Assembly (NCBI GenBank): GCA_947165895.1
Contig: CAMVCB010000002.1
Span: 352,155-409,737 of the forward strand
DNA length: 57,583 nt
Origin: an uncultured Treponema sp.
Lineage (GTDB): Bacteria; Spirochaetota; Spirochaetia; Treponematales; Treponemataceae
Reading direction: 5' to 3'
Positions 6,624-16,408 of this stretch are shown one piece after another (position 1 is the stretch's first letter; each line of letters starts with the position of its first letter). The translations under genes were made by a program, and so were the position numbers. The notes beneath the pieces were generated by a model. It saw only the letters and a program-made list of their open reading frames with translations. It searched no databases and had not been told where the DNA came from.

Positions 6624-9395
6624 TTATTTAGCTGCAATTGCGGCTTTTTTAATAGCTTTTACAGTGTAGTTGTTCTTGTTCTCGTTGATTGTAAATACAG
6701 CTGTATCTCCAACCTTTTTGTCCAGAATGGCGTTTCCGAACGGTGACATGTAAGAAATGATGTTGTTGTCCGGGTCAGATTCCCAAGGTCCCAGAATTGT
6801 GTAAACTTCATCTTTTCCTGTGTCGTTGTTTGTAAGGGTTACGACTGTAGCGAATGAAACAACCGATGTTGTAGAAGTTGTAGGGTCGAAAATAACTGCG
6901 CGGTTGATTTCTGACTGCAAAGTCTGAACCTTGAGGTTGAGCATATGCTGCTGTTCGCGGGCTGCCTTGTATTCTGCGTTCTCCTTCAAGTCTCCCTTTG
7001 CACGGGCTTCTGCAACGTCCTTTGCGTTTTCCGGAAGAAGTACATTCTGGATGTTTTCAAGCTCAGCTTTCTTTTCCTCAAGCTTTTTAGCTGTAACAAT
7101 CATACCCTTAGCCTGTGCAGAAGCTTTTTCTTCTGATACACGGAACTTGAAGTCAGGGTATTTTTCAAGAATCTTGTTACGGATCTTTGTCTTAGCGTCA
7201 GGGATTCCCTCACGGTTAGGAATATCGTCGATAAGAGTGTACATCTTCATTACAAGCTTTTCATCGCCCGAGAACATGTGGTTGAAGAGTGCATCGTCCT
7301 TGAAAAGAAGGAGGGTAGCGTTCTTGTTGATTTTCTTATTCTCAGTTGAGTGTACGTGGTTATCGATTTCACGGAATGTAAGCTGGATGATGTTAATCAA
7401 AGTAATCAGCTGCTTTTCAAATGAAACGCCCGCATTCTGGAACCATTCCTTATCCTGGCATTCCTTGAAGAGGAAGAGAACTGCATCGCGGTAGTCCTTG
7501 TACTGCTCGAATGCAACCTTGATGAATTTCTGAACGTCTTCTGTGTGACCTTCTTTGATAAGGGTGTCCAGCATCTTCATATCAAGAACTGTAGGGAACA
7601 TTCTGATGTACTGGGTGTACCAGTCCGGAAGAAGTCTGATGCAGCTGATGAAGTCTGCGCGCAGGCTTGTGTTCTTTGTATCCTTCAATTCTTCGTAAGC
7701 AGCACGAGGGTCTTCAAGACGAGAGTAGATTTCTGCAAAAGTTTCTTTTGTCTGGAAAGCATACTGCTTGTCTGCGGCTCCTATGTGTTTTACAACAAGG
7801 TAAGATGCAAGAACCTGAACGTCAACCTTGTTGATGTTCTTGAGGTAGCTTGTGAAGTATGAGTACATTTCAGCAAAGTAATCACTTGAGTTGTCTGTGA
7901 TGTCATTGTCGAAGTACTTCATGAGAATATCAACGCGGGCAAAGAAGGCTTTCTGAGCCTTGAATTCGTTAGAAAGCTTTTCTTCAGCTGTGATTTCGTT
8001 TTCACGAACTGTGTACATGTTGATGTCGTTAGGATCTACGCCGAATTCAGCATTTTCTTCAAGGATTTTCTTTGCTTTTGCGTTCCAGCTTGTCCATTCT
8101 CCTGCTGAAAGGATTGAAGGAACAAGTTCAGCCTTGATGTGCTTGAAGTCACAGTTATTGTTATAGCTCTTGATGATTGTTTTAAGAGTCCATTCTGTAC
8201 CGTATTTTTCTTCGCCGTCTTCCTTGTAGCCTTTTACCATCTTAACAAGAGTTTCCTTGTTTTTAGTTGCCTTAAGAACCCAGATGTGGTTCTTTGCAAG
8301 CGGTTTAAGGGCTGTTACGGCCATAGAAAGCTTCATATTTTTGATTCCGACAACTTTACCGAAGTTGATTTCGATTGAATCCCCTTCCAGCTTGCGGATT
8401 TTTCCTACACCCCAGTTGCGGTGGAAAACAAAGCTTCCTTTATCAAATGCAATGTGCTTTTCAAAGTCGTTGATTGCTTCGAATACGTTGCGGTATGACT
8501 GACCAAGGTTTGAAGAGCGGATGTATTCTTCAAGCTGAGAGTGACCTTCGTAGCGGCCGCGGTAACATTCGATAATCTGATTTCTTGCCCATGTATCTGT
8601 AGGGTCAACTTCAAGATTCTGCTTGAGGATTGTAATGGCAATCTTCCATTTTTTGTTTTCCTTGTACCATTCATACAAATCCTGCATGAGGTTTGTAGTC
8701 TTATTTTCGCCCATAGATTTTGCAATCTTGCGGCGGAGCAGCTGGAAGAAGTCAAATTCAGAAGGCATAAGTTCGATGAGCTTTGCCCATACTTCCTTTA
8801 CGCCGTTATAGTTGTTCTGGTTGATAAAGCGGAGAATTGCTTTTTTGTAGTATTCGATGGCAGTTTTAAGAAGAACCTTCTGATTTGCTTCATCAGTTTT
8901 TGCTTCAGCTTCAAAGTGTTCACCCAAAGCTTTTGCAAGGAGGGCTTCTTCAAAGTCGATTTTTACAAGAGTTGCGTAGATTTCCCAAACCTTGTCTTTC
9001 TGGTCAGGATCTGCAGCGTAGCAGTCAGCAAGAGTTCTGAGGGCAAATCGGTTTGTAGAGTCGTCAGCAAGAATGTCCTGACAAAGTGAAACTACAACAT
9101 TTTCCTTGTGGTTCTTAAGGAAGATATCAACAAGTGTTTCAAGGTTAGAGTTGTCAAGAACACCTTTTTTAAGGTCTGTAACACCGCAGACATAGAGAGC
9201 AATGATGCTGTCTTTTGAATGTACAAGCTGTTCGGCACAAATGTCATAAATCTGATCAAGACAGTTTTCCTTGTTGGCCTGTTCGACAATGTTAGCCAAT
9301 GCTTTGATATCACTCTCTTTGTAATTGCTGATAGCGGCACGTGTCCATGTTGCCTCTTTAAGCATGTCCTCTACTGACTGAATTAAATCTGCCAT
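6624..9395 (-). CDS. greA: Giant GreA-type transcription elongation factor with ~760-residue helical extension
   Basis: 923 residues, about six times an ordinary GreA (~158). Only the last ~160 residues are GreA. A coiled coil (TAKKLEEKKAELENIQN...) ends in GDLKENAEYKAAREQ, the acidic tip that reaches into the RNA polymerase secondary channel to stimulate transcript cleavage. It is followed by the FKBP-like C-terminal domain (TVVTLTNNDTGKDEVYTILGP to the end). The long N-terminal part is alpha-helical with TPR-like stretches (for example AYELKD and KENKKWKIAITILKQNLEVDPTD) and a CarD-like FHRNWGVGKIRKLEGD near 330. This architecture is known in Treponema. AGGAG precedes the ATG. Followed by its own strong terminator; the TPR gene ends beyond it on the same strand upstream. 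Confidence 0.9.
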   Translation of the reverse strand: MADLIQSVEDMLKEATWTRAAISNYKESDIKALANIVEQANKENCLDQIYDICAEQLVHSKDSIIALYVCGVTDLKKGVLDNSNLETLVDIFLKNHKENVVVSLCQDILADDSTNRFALRTLADCYAADPDQKDKVWEIYATLVKIDFEEALLAKALGEHFEAEAKTDEANQKVLLKTAIEYYKKAILRFINQNNYNGVKEVWAKLIELMPSEFDFFQLLRRKIAKSMGENKTTNLMQDLYEWYKENKKWKIAITILKQNLEVDPTDTWARNQIIECYRGRYEGHSQLEEYIRSSNLGQSYRNVFEAINDFEKHIAFDKGSFVFHRNWGVGKIRKLEGDSIEINFGKVVGIKNMKLSMAVTALKPLAKNHIWVLKATKNKETLVKMVKGYKEDGEEKYGTEWTLKTIIKSYNNNCDFKHIKAELVPSILSAGEWTSWNAKAKKILEENAEFGVDPNDINMYTVRENEITAEEKLSNEFKAQKAFFARVDILMKYFDNDITDNSSDYFAEMYSYFTSYLKNINKVDVQVLASYLVVKHIGAADKQYAFQTKETFAEIYSRLEDPRAAYEELKDTKNTSLRADFISCIRLLPDWYTQYIRMFPTVLDMKMLDTLIKEGHTEDVQKFIKVAFEQYKDYRDAVLFLFKECQDKEWFQNAGVSFEKQLITLINIIQLTFREIDNHVHSTENKKINKNATLLLFKDDALFNHMFSGDEKLVMKMYTLIDDIPNREGIPDAKTKIRNKILEKYPDFKFRVSEEKASAQAKGMIVTAKKLEEKKAELENIQNVLLPENAKDVAEARAKGDLKENAEYKAAREQQHMLNLKVQTLQSEINRAVIFDPTTSTTSVVSFATVVTLTNNDTGKDEVYTILGPWESDPDNNIISYMSPFGNAILDKKVGDTAVFTINENKNNYTVKAIKKAAIAAK

Positions 9396-9439
9396 GGTAT
9401 TACTCCTGTGTAAGCCCGCCGGTCAGAGCGGGCAGTGTT

Positions 9440-10375
9440 CTATTTAATGTACGCTTCGTAAATTGAAGAGTCCAATAATTTTATCTTTAAAAGAACCTCA
9501 TTAATCTTTGCGGCATTCTCGTGGGTAAGAATGTAGTGGTCAATGAGCCAGAAATAGCTGTTGAGCATTTTTGGAATCAGGATGCTTTCGTTGCAGGAAG
9601 GATCCTTAAACTCATTTTCCATCGCATAGATGTTTTTTCTAAGCTTTCCGACTTCCTGGGAATTAAGCTCGCGTTTTACATTAAAAACACCGTTCAAAGT
9701 TCCATAAACCGGAATCCAGTAAAGCTGTTCCTTTCCTGAAAAGCCTTTTTTTCGTGTCTGAGAAATCAGGCATTTGATAAGCTCAGAATCAAGAAAATCA
9801 AGATCTATAAACTCAGGGGCCAGGAAAAAAGCTTCCCTGAATAATACTTTTCCAACCCTGTCATTTCCGCAGAGGGAATAACAGTCTGCAAGCTCTGCCA
9901 GAACAGAAGCCAGATTAGGATGTGCGTTATTTGCTTCGGTAAGACAGGCCAGAGCATTTTCAAAATCACCCAGCTTCTTGTAGCAGATGCCGGCTTTTCT
10001 GTAGATGTCTGCCCTCTGAAAAGACTCTTTTATACCGTCAACGATTTTCAAAAAATGAAAAAGTGCGGCAGAAAAAAAACCTTTTGCAACTGCAAAATAA
10101 GCCTTTTCGTAAACAAATGATTCGTGAGAAATGAAGTTCTGAAAAGCCTTCCATTCCTGCAGAATATTTTCGCTCTGTACGTAAATATCATCTGCGTTTT
10201 TCAGGCGGTTCAGGGCGTCAATCCAGAAGTTACAGCAGCGGTTGCAATAAGCGACTTCTTTGGAATCCAAGTCAATTTCAAAGAGTCTGGATATTACTTT
10301 TTGTGCCTGATCCGGTTTTCCGTCTTCAAAAAACTGAAGGACTTCTTTAAGGCCGGCTTCTGTTTCTATCTCCAT
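9440..10375 (-). CDS. TPR-repeat protein upstream of the GreA-domain gene
   Basis: 311-residue soluble protein without signal or membrane helix. Tetratricopeptide-like pairs are visible around residues 105-200 (AYFAVAKGFFSAALFHFLKIVDG; AGICYKKLGDFENALACLTEANNAHPNLASVLAELADCY). It is transcribed with the GreA-domain gene across a 44-nt gap. The gap holds a GC-rich hairpin (9414-9434, GCCCGC/GCGGGC) lacking a T-run. Function unknown; the pairing suggests an RNA-polymerase-related or scaffold role, but that is inference only. Start ATG at 10375 follows a TTAGGA-like site. Confidence 0.75.
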   Translation of the reverse strand: MEIETEAGLKEVLQFFEDGKPDQAQKVISRLFEIDLDSKEVAYCNRCCNFWIDALNRLKNADDIYVQSENILQEWKAFQNFISHESFVYEKAYFAVAKGFFSAALFHFLKIVDGIKESFQRADIYRKAGICYKKLGDFENALACLTEANNAHPNLASVLAELADCYSLCGNDRVGKVLFREAFFLAPEFIDLDFLDSELIKCLISQTRKKGFSGKEQLYWIPVYGTLNGVFNVKRELNSQEVGKLRKNIYAMENEFKDPSCNESILIPKMLNSYFWLIDHYILTHENAAKINEVLLKIKLLDSSIYEAYIK

Positions 10376-10559
10376 AATCCTAATAAATTCATTTTATCTA
10401 AGAATAAAAGTTTAATCAACTAAAAAAAATAAAAATTGGGACAAAGTTTATACAGCACAATGAATGATATGTCAAGAATAATTTTTAAGAAAATCCTAAA
10501 AAAATGATATGAGTTAAGAAGTGGAAAAAGCGGGTAAAAAATTATAAAATTGATTTCAA

Positions 10560-11189
10560 ATGAATACACCAGTTTTAGCGCCGTCACTGCTTTCGGCAGA
10601 TTTCTCAAGCCTGGAAAAGGCAATAAAGCAGATTGAAGATAATAATGGTTCTGTAGTTCATATTGATGTTATGGACGGTCAGTTTGTGCCGGAAATCACA
10701 TATGGTCAGCCGGTTGTACGTTCAATCCGTAAGCTTACAAAACTTCCTTTTGACGTTCATCTTATGGTTGAGCATCCTGAAAATCAGATTAAGACTTTTG
10801 CTGAAGCAGGGGCCGACTGGATTACCTTCCACATTGAAGCCGCCGTACATGCCCACAGAATCATCCAGCAGATTCACGAGCTGGGAAAAAAGGCCGGAGT
10901 TTCAATTGTGCCTTCTACTCCGATTTCTGCAATAAAGGAAATCCTCGAATGTGCCGATATTATATTAGTGATGACCGTTAATCCGGGATATGGCGGTCAG
11001 AAACTTATTCCATCCTGTTTAAAAAAGGTTAGCGAGCTGAAGAGATTAAGGGAAGAGAATAATTACAATTATCTGATTTCGGTAGACGGGGGCGTTAATA
11101 ACGACACCTTAAAATCCGTTATCGATGCAGGTTCAGATGTAATTGTTTCCGGTTCTTCATTCTTCAACGGCTCTTTGAAGTGGAGTTAG
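10560..11189 (+). CDS. rpe: Ribulose-phosphate 3-epimerase
   Basis: Interconverts ribulose 5-phosphate and xylulose 5-phosphate in the pentose phosphate pathway. 209 residues, slightly shorter than the usual ~220. TIM-barrel signatures present: LAPSLLSADFSSL (Ser), HIDVMDGQFVP (metal His and catalytic Asp), FDVHLMVE (His), VNPGYGGQ (phosphate loop) and SVDGGVN (catalytic Asp). TATAAA lies 11 nt before the ATG and no Shine-Dalgarno is apparent, so any leader is very short. First gene of a run with the next two genes: its stop TAG is separated by one base from the next ATG. Confidence 0.95.
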   Translation: MNTPVLAPSLLSADFSSLEKAIKQIEDNNGSVVHIDVMDGQFVPEITYGQPVVRSIRKLTKLPFDVHLMVEHPENQIKTFAEAGADWITFHIEAAVHAHRIIQQIHELGKKAGVSIVPSTPISAIKEILECADIILVMTVNPGYGGQKLIPSCLKKVSELKRLREENNYNYLISVDGGVNNDTLKSVIDAGSDVIVSGSSFFNGSLKWS

Positions 11190-11190
11190 A

Positions 11191-12156
11191 ATGATTAGCA
11201 GAAAAATCGCAGTAATTGCAGTTTCATTGGGATTGTCTTTATTTTCAGCGTCAGCTCTTTTTGGGGCTGCCGGCACAAGTGGAAGCGGAAGTGCCGCTTT
11301 TATTGAAGGCTGCAGGGCTTATTCCGAAGGTGACTGGACTACCGCGGTTTTTATGCTGAAAAAAGCTGTTGCCTATCCTGAAAACTCTACCGCCGATTCT
11401 TATTTTATGCTGATTTCTTCAGAAATCAATGCCGGCCAGGATAAGAGCGCGCTTGATGACTGTGATTTTTATCTTGAAAATTATAAAAAATCCGTATATT
11501 ACCCGCGGATTCAGTTTTACAAGGGAAAGCTTCTTTATTCCCTGTCAGAATATGATAATGCAATCATTACTTTGAGTGATTTCTGTCATCAGAATGAAAA
11601 AAATGATTTGTACCCTCTGGCTCTTTTCTATATTGCTGAATCCCTGTATGCCGGCTACCGCTATAACGAGGCCCGCCCGATTTATGAACGTATTGTAGAA
11701 GAGTTTCCCGACTGTACAAAAAAGCCCGATGCCCTTTTCAAAATTGAATCGATTGCCCAGCGACAGAGGGAAGAAAAGCTTCTTTATCTTTTGAAGCAGA
11801 CAGGCGAAGAATATCTTTCTGCAAAGGAAGATTATGAACGCCAGCTGAGAATGTATAATCCTGAGGCAATCAGTCAGACCCGTCAGAAGCTGAACGAAAG
11901 CCAGCAGCAGAACGCCGATTTACAGCGCCAGGTGCGTGACCTTGAAGGTCAGCTTGAAATGCTCAAGGGGTCAAAAGCCTATTCGGGGGCTTCCTATAAT
12001 TCTATATCACATAAAGAAGGTGTTGACGTTCCTAACGCAGAGCCTTTTAATGAAACAAGAGATCAGATTCGTCTTCTCCGTCAGAAGGCTATTGATGCCC
12101 AGCGGGCCCTTACCCAGCAGAATGCGGGGGAAGCTGCTGAGTTTATAGAGGAGTAA
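11191..12156 (+). CDS. Periplasmic TPR/coiled-coil protein
   Basis: 321 residues. Signal peptide at 1-26 (ISRKIAVIAVSLGLSLFSASALFGA). Residues ~35-185 contain TPR/YbgF-like helical pairs (FIEGCRAYSEGDWTTAVFMLKKAV; YPRIQFYKGKLLYSLSEYDNAIITL; ALFYIAESLYAGYRYNEARPIYERI). Residues ~190-256 form a long Gln/Glu-rich coiled coil (LNESQQQNADLQRQVRDLEGQ). The architecture resembles the YbgF/CpoB envelope scaffold with domains in reversed order; I do not claim orthology. Translationally coupled to rpe (TAG-A-ATG) and 2 nt from the next lipoprotein gene. Confidence 0.75.
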   Translation: MISRKIAVIAVSLGLSLFSASALFGAAGTSGSGSAAFIEGCRAYSEGDWTTAVFMLKKAVAYPENSTADSYFMLISSEINAGQDKSALDDCDFYLENYKKSVYYPRIQFYKGKLLYSLSEYDNAIITLSDFCHQNEKNDLYPLALFYIAESLYAGYRYNEARPIYERIVEEFPDCTKKPDALFKIESIAQRQREEKLLYLLKQTGEEYLSAKEDYERQLRMYNPEAISQTRQKLNESQQQNADLQRQVRDLEGQLEMLKGSKAYSGASYNSISHKEGVDVPNAEPFNETRDQIRLLRQKAIDAQRALTQQNAGEAAEFIEE

Positions 12157-12158
12157 TC

Positions 12159-13469
12159 ATGAAGATTTTAAAATCTGCCGCTTTTGTCAGCATCTTGCTT
12201 TTATCTTCTCTTTTAATGTTTTCCTGCAAAACAACCAGCGTAGAGGTTACTGATGCCGCTGCCGTGGAAGCCGCTGCCGCCTCAGGTCAGGAAGAAAATT
12301 CTGAAAAGCCGGTAGAATATCCGGTAAAAAAAGAAAATGAAGTATGGACGGATAATTCTGGCAAAGCTGAGCCTTTTACCAGGGGAATCGTTGCTCTCAG
12401 ATACAAAAAAAAGGTAGGAAGCTTTAATATTGCCGTTAAAAACAAGGCTGATAAGCTCATTCCTGTTCTTTCGACCGTAGAAGAATATACAAGCAGCGCC
12501 TTTTACTTAAAATCAAATAATAAAATCATCAAGCTGATGAATGACAGTAATGTAAAAACCGGCTATTCAAAAAATGATGAAGCCTTGAGGGTGACTTATT
12601 CTGTCCCTGATATAGCCGACGTTGTGGTTGAATTTTATGTGATGCCGTCGGTGGAAGGCGGCGTTGAAGACATGGTAAAGGTAACTGCCACCGTGATTAA
12701 CAAAACTTCCCAGCAGAAAGAACTTGGCTTAAAAGCCGTTCTGGATACTGTTCTTGGTGAAATTGATGCCTATCATTTTTATACAAGAAACGGAGTTCCG
12801 ATTACGAATGAAGTCCTTTATAAAACAATGGCAAATGAAAAGTGGATTGTAAGCCGAAATCCTAATGCCGCCATGCAGATGTTCTTTTACGGGGCCGATT
12901 GTACTCCTCCGGAGGCTCTTGCCCTTGGAAACTACGGAACCTTTGACAAAAAAGAGTGGATTCCCAATATGTACAGCTTCCGTCAGTTTGATTCTGTTTA
13001 TGCCTACAACAATTCTGCCCTTGCCGTTGTATGGCCCAGCTTCAAGCTTAATCCAAATGAAAGCGGTAAATGTGTATTTTATTTAGCTTTTGCAACCGAT
13101 TATGAAAATCCTCAGGGGGAAAAATATCTCTTCCCTGAATCAGAAGATGAAAATACCGAAGAAGTTGTACTTCCTCAGACTCCTGCAGCTGAAGACAAGA
13201 TTGCTACAAGAACAATAGAGCCTTATAAAGAAGCTGAACCTCAGGCTCCTGAAAAAAAACAGATTCAGAAGGTAACACCGCCTTCTGTTCAGAAAAAGAA
13301 AAAGCCGAATGTAAATCAGTTTTCTAACCAGCAGCTTACCCCGGAATACGTTCAGAATCTTCTGGACAGAATTATTGCCCTGGAAGAGGATGATGCAAGC
13401 CTTAATCGGGCAGAAATTTTCCAACTTAACGCAGAACTCGATGCAATTCTTGAGGTTTTAGGTTTATAA
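12159..13469 (+). CDS. Lipoprotein of unknown function
   Basis: 436 residues with a spirochaetal lipoprotein signal (SLLMFSC, lipidated Cys ~23). An Ala/Val-rich linker is followed by a beta-rich domain (~60-320), then a Lys/Pro-rich spacer (~345-385, PEKKQIQKVTPPSVQKKKKP) and a short helical tail (YVQNLLDRIIALEEDD). The Lys/Pro spacer suggests the tail reaches through the periplasm or toward peptidoglycan, which is inference. It lies 2 nt behind the TPR/coiled-coil gene with a GAGGAG ribosome site inside that gene's end, so the two products are probably made together. No homologous family recognised. Confidence 0.75.
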   Translation: MKILKSAAFVSILLLSSLLMFSCKTTSVEVTDAAAVEAAAASGQEENSEKPVEYPVKKENEVWTDNSGKAEPFTRGIVALRYKKKVGSFNIAVKNKADKLIPVLSTVEEYTSSAFYLKSNNKIIKLMNDSNVKTGYSKNDEALRVTYSVPDIADVVVEFYVMPSVEGGVEDMVKVTATVINKTSQQKELGLKAVLDTVLGEIDAYHFYTRNGVPITNEVLYKTMANEKWIVSRNPNAAMQMFFYGADCTPPEALALGNYGTFDKKEWIPNMYSFRQFDSVYAYNNSALAVVWPSFKLNPNESGKCVFYLAFATDYENPQGEKYLFPESEDENTEEVVLPQTPAAEDKIATRTIEPYKEAEPQAPEKKQIQKVTPPSVQKKKKPNVNQFSNQQLTPEYVQNLLDRIIALEEDDASLNRAEIFQLNAELDAILEVLGL

Positions 13470-13482
13470 TCACTGCCGAAGA

Positions 13483-13491
13483 TGCTATAAT
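13483..13491 (+). promoter_or_regulatory. Extended -10 promoter for the gene at 13498
   Basis: TGC-TATAAT (TGn extension at 13483, hexamer 13486-13491), 6 nt before the ATG. No -35 match, as usual for extended -10 promoters. Transcript predicted leaderless. Confidence 0.6.
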
Positions 13492-13497
13492 ATTTTC

Positions 13498-14589
13498 ATG
13501 CGTCAAGATACTCTTACAATTGCCTGGAAATATATGTGCCGCCGTCAGTTTTCAACGGCTATAAAGCTTCTGGAAGATAAGGCACAGACTTACGAGGAAC
13601 ATTTTGATTATTACGTTGAACTGGGAACTGCCTGCCTTTATATAGGTGATATAGGGGCGGCTTCCTCATATTTTCAGCGTGCAAGACGCATAAAGCTTAC
13701 AGATTCAAATCTTCTTCTGGGCCAGGCAGCCATTTTTTTGCGCAGGGGAGAAACCGACCGGGCCCTGCAGTATTATCTTGAAATTAAGGAAAACGACCCC
13801 CAGAACAAGGTTGCAGATGCGGCAATTGAATTTGTGCGTACTCACGGGGATTATGATACAATCTGCCGCTGGGTAGATACCGGCCGTATAGAAGAATTTT
13901 ATCCGCCTCTGGGCCTGAATACTGATAAAATCTGGGGCCTTGTAATTCCGCTTGCGGCCTGCCTCCTTGGAGTTCTTCTTTTCTTTGTAATTTTCCCTGT
14001 AAAAAAGCCTTATCTGCCATCCCGGGCAGATCTGGGCGCTCTTGAGCTTTCTGATGATGAAAAAAAATCGGCAAAGGAAGCCGACCTTACTTCGCAGGTT
14101 TATCAGTACATTCTTTCTGACAGGGAAATCACAAAGCTTTATTCTCAGGCTATTCAGTATTTCCAGGAGCACAGGGATAATGCTTCCCAGGTTGAGGTAA
14201 ACCGCATTTTGAATTCCAATGCTAATTCCGCAATCAAGCAGAAGGCAAAGGTTTTGACCTCTTATTATGAAATTCCTGATTTTGATACCATCCGCGATGT
14301 GCCGGATTTTGCCTCTGTAAATGCGGAACCTCATCTTTATGATGACTGCTGGATTTCCTGGGGCGGCAAGGTTTCTAACGTAAATGTTTTTGAAGACGGC
14401 ACTTACAGCTGTGATTTTCTTATCGGTGACGAAGAATTCAGGCATTTTGAGGGATCTGTACTTGTTAATTTTGAGGCGGTTCCGGGAATTGAAAGCGACC
14501 GCTATGTAAAAATTCTTGGCCAGCTTGAGGTTAGCGGCGGAAAAATCCTTGTAAAGGGTCGTTCTGTTTATCAGAGCGTACATAAATAG
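13498..14589 (+). CDS. TPR protein with one membrane helix and a beta-rich C-terminal domain
   Basis: 363 residues. N-terminal TPR region (~15-125: YYVELGTACLYIGDIGAASSYFQRA; LLGQAAIFLRRGETDRALQYYLEI). One membrane helix (~144-166, WGLVIPLAACLLGVLLFFVIFPV). A 100-residue linker is followed by an OB-fold-like C-terminal domain (~265-363: WISWGGKVSNVNVFEDGTYSCDFLI; VKILGQLEVSGGKILVKGRSV). With no signal peptide, the TPR part should be cytoplasmic and the C-terminus periplasmic. Function unknown. It lies upstream of recA but separated by 123 AT-rich bases. No Shine-Dalgarno; extended -10 just before the ATG. Confidence 0.75.
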   Translation: MRQDTLTIAWKYMCRRQFSTAIKLLEDKAQTYEEHFDYYVELGTACLYIGDIGAASSYFQRARRIKLTDSNLLLGQAAIFLRRGETDRALQYYLEIKENDPQNKVADAAIEFVRTHGDYDTICRWVDTGRIEEFYPPLGLNTDKIWGLVIPLAACLLGVLLFFVIFPVKKPYLPSRADLGALELSDDEKKSAKEADLTSQVYQYILSDREITKLYSQAIQYFQEHRDNASQVEVNRILNSNANSAIKQKAKVLTSYYEIPDFDTIRDVPDFASVNAEPHLYDDCWISWGGKVSNVNVFEDGTYSCDFLIGDEEFRHFEGSVLVNFEAVPGIESDRYVKILGQLEVSGGKILVKGRSVYQSVHK

Positions 14590-14712
14590 CACAAATTTCA
14601 GCTTATAAGGCAAAAAAGGTTTAAAATTTATAAAAATTTTGATAAATTTTCTAAAATTTTTGTCAAAATTGATAAAAAAAAGCCATATTAACAGTGGGAG
14701 GAAGGTGGCTTA

Positions 14713-15846
14713 ATGGCAGTTAATACAAATGCTCCGATGGATAATGCGGAGAAAATGAAGGCTCTGGAGGCGGCTCGTCTTCAGATTGAAAAACAGTTCG
14801 GACAGGGTGCAATCATGAAGCTTGGCGACAAGGCTAATGCTTCTGGAATTGACGTTGTTCCGTCAGGCTCTATTCTGCTCGATGAGGCTCTGGGAATCGG
14901 CGGTTATCCGCGCGGCCGAATCATCGAAATGTATGGTCCTGAAAGTTCGGGAAAAACAACCCTTGCCCTGCACGCAATTGCGGAGGCTCAGAAGCTTGGC
15001 GGGGTTGCAGCTTTCGTAGATGCAGAGCACGCTCTGGACCCTGTTTACGCAAAAAATCTCGGCGTAAATATTGATGAGCTCTGGGTTTCTCAGCCGGATA
15101 CAGGTGAGCAGGCTCTTGAAATTACAGAAAATCTTGTACGCTCTGGTGCTGTTGATGTAATCGTTGTTGACTCTGTTGCGGCCCTTACACCGGAAAAGGA
15201 AATTGAAGGTGAGATGGGGGACGCAGTTATGGGTATGCAGGCCCGCCTTATGAGTCAGGCTCTGCGTAAGCTTACTGCAATCATCGGAAAGTCAAACTGT
15301 ATCGTAATCTTTATCAACCAGATTCGTATGAAAATCGGCGTTATGTTCGGTAACCCTGAAACTACAACCGGCGGACAGGCTTTGAAGTTCTATTCATCAG
15401 TTCGCCTTGAAATCCGCCGTATAGAAACAATCGACGGTAAAGGTGACGATGATGCAATCGGAAACCGTGTCCGCGTAAAGGTTGTTAAGAACAAGGTTGC
15501 GCCTCCGTTCAGAAAGTGTGAACTGGACATTTACTTCGGTAAGGGTATCAATGCAACTGCATCACTTCTTGATTCTGCCGTAAAACACGGAATCGTAGAC
15601 AAGCGGGGTGCCTGGTACACAATGGGTGAAGATAAAATCGGTCAGGGTAAGGAAAATTCTGTTGCCTTTATCGAAAATAATCCGGAGCTTGCCGCTCAGA
15701 TTGAAGAAAAAATCCGTGCAGAAGTTTTCCCGGGCCAGGTTCTTAAAAATAAGGACGGTAATCCGGTGGACTCTGCCGCTAAGGCAAAAAAGCCCGCAAA
15801 AAAGGCAGAAGCAGCAGCTCCTTCTGCACAGGAAGGATTATTCTAA
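14713..15846 (+). CDS. recA: Recombinase RecA
   Basis: DNA-dependent ATPase for homologous recombination and induction of repair. 377 residues, near the usual 350 with an Ala/Lys-rich tail. Seen: Walker [10 protein letters not shown] (~76), IVVDSVAAL (Walker B), the MAW-like MGEDK region, [10 protein letters not shown] and the loop-2 [23 protein letters not shown] strong GGGAGGAAGG ribosome site lies ~7 nt from the ATG. The 123-nt upstream spacer is rich in alternating AAATTT blocks; no SOS box I can recognise. folK follows after one base. Confidence 0.98.
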   Translation: MAVNTNAPMDNAEKMKALEAARLQIEKQFGQGAIMKLGDKANASGIDVVPSGSILLDEALGIGGYPRGRIIEMYGPESSGKTTLALHAIAEAQKLGGVAAFVDAEHALDPVYAKNLGVNIDELWVSQPDTGEQALEITENLVRSGAVDVIVVDSVAALTPEKEIEGEMGDAVMGMQARLMSQALRKLTAIIGKSNCIVIFINQIRMKIGVMFGNPETTTGGQALKFYSSVRLEIRRIETIDGKGDDDAIGNRVRVKVVKNKVAPPFRKCELDIYFGKGINATASLLDSAVKHGIVDKRGAWYTMGEDKIGQGKENSVAFIENNPELAAQIEEKIRAEVFPGQVLKNKDGNPVDSAAKAKKPAKKAEAAAPSAQEGLF

Positions 15847-15847
15847 A

Positions 15848-16408
15848 ATGACCCGCGTTTTACTTGGACTTGGATCAAATAAATCTTTCGCAGGAAAAAC
15901 TCCGCTTGAACTTTTGAGCGGAGCCGGAAAACGTTTGTCTGAAGTCCTTGTAAACGCAAAATTTTCTTCTGTTTACAAAACCCGTGCCATGTATGTAGAA
16001 GATCAGGATGATTTTTATAATATGACGGCTGTGGGCTTTGTGCCGGATGATACGACTCCTGAAAGTCTTTTAAAAACAACTCAGAAAATCGAAGCGGAAT
16101 TCGGACGTGACCGTTCAAAAGAAATCCGCTTTGGTCCCCGCTCGCTTGATATTGATATTGAACTTTTTGGTAATTCAAAAATAGATACTCCAGATCTCCA
16201 GATTCCGCACCCGCGCGTAAAAGAACGTGCTTTTGTTCTCGTTCCAGCTATTGAGATTTTGGACCAATCTTCCGATAAATCAATAAGGGATGAATTTATT
16301 TCATCTCCGGCTCTCCAGAATACAGCTGATATTGAAAAACTGGGGAAACTGGATCTTTTATTGGGAAAACAGGCGGTGCGGAATGGAAGAAAATCAAAGA
16401 AATGCTGA
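15848..16408 (+). CDS. folK: 2-amino-4-hydroxy-6-hydroxymethyldihydropteridine pyrophosphokinase
   Basis: HPPK transfers pyrophosphate from ATP to the pterin in folate synthesis. 186 residues, usual size. N-terminal LLGLGSNKSF, the YKTRAMYVEDQDDFYNM segment, and the signature RFGPRSLDIDIELFG are all present, as is HPRVKERAFVLVPAIEI. Start ATG one base after the recA stop (TAAAATG); the frame is open further upstream inside recA, but the HPPK domain begins exactly here. Overlaps scpA by 26 nt. No folP or folB is adjacent. Confidence 0.94.
   Translation: MTRVLLGLGSNKSFAGKTPLELLSGAGKRLSEVLVNAKFSSVYKTRAMYVEDQDDFYNMTAVGFVPDDTTPESLLKTTQKIEAEFGRDRSKEIRFGPRSLDIDIELFGNSKIDTPDLQIPHPRVKERAFVLVPAIEILDQSSDKSIRDEFISSPALQNTADIEKLGKLDLLLGKQAVRNGRKSKKC

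Noticed and set aside
6931..9089. Several open frames opposite the GreA-domain gene
   Set aside because: They have no ribosome sites or recognisable domains and mirror the codon bias of the real minus-strand gene.
9414..9434. GC hairpin between the TPR and GreA-domain genes as a terminator
   Set aside because: No T-run follows on the minus strand, and a good ribosome site for the next gene comes directly after.
14590..14712. LexA/SOS box before recA
   Set aside because: Only AT-rich alternating AAATTT blocks; no palindrome matching a known SOS operator.
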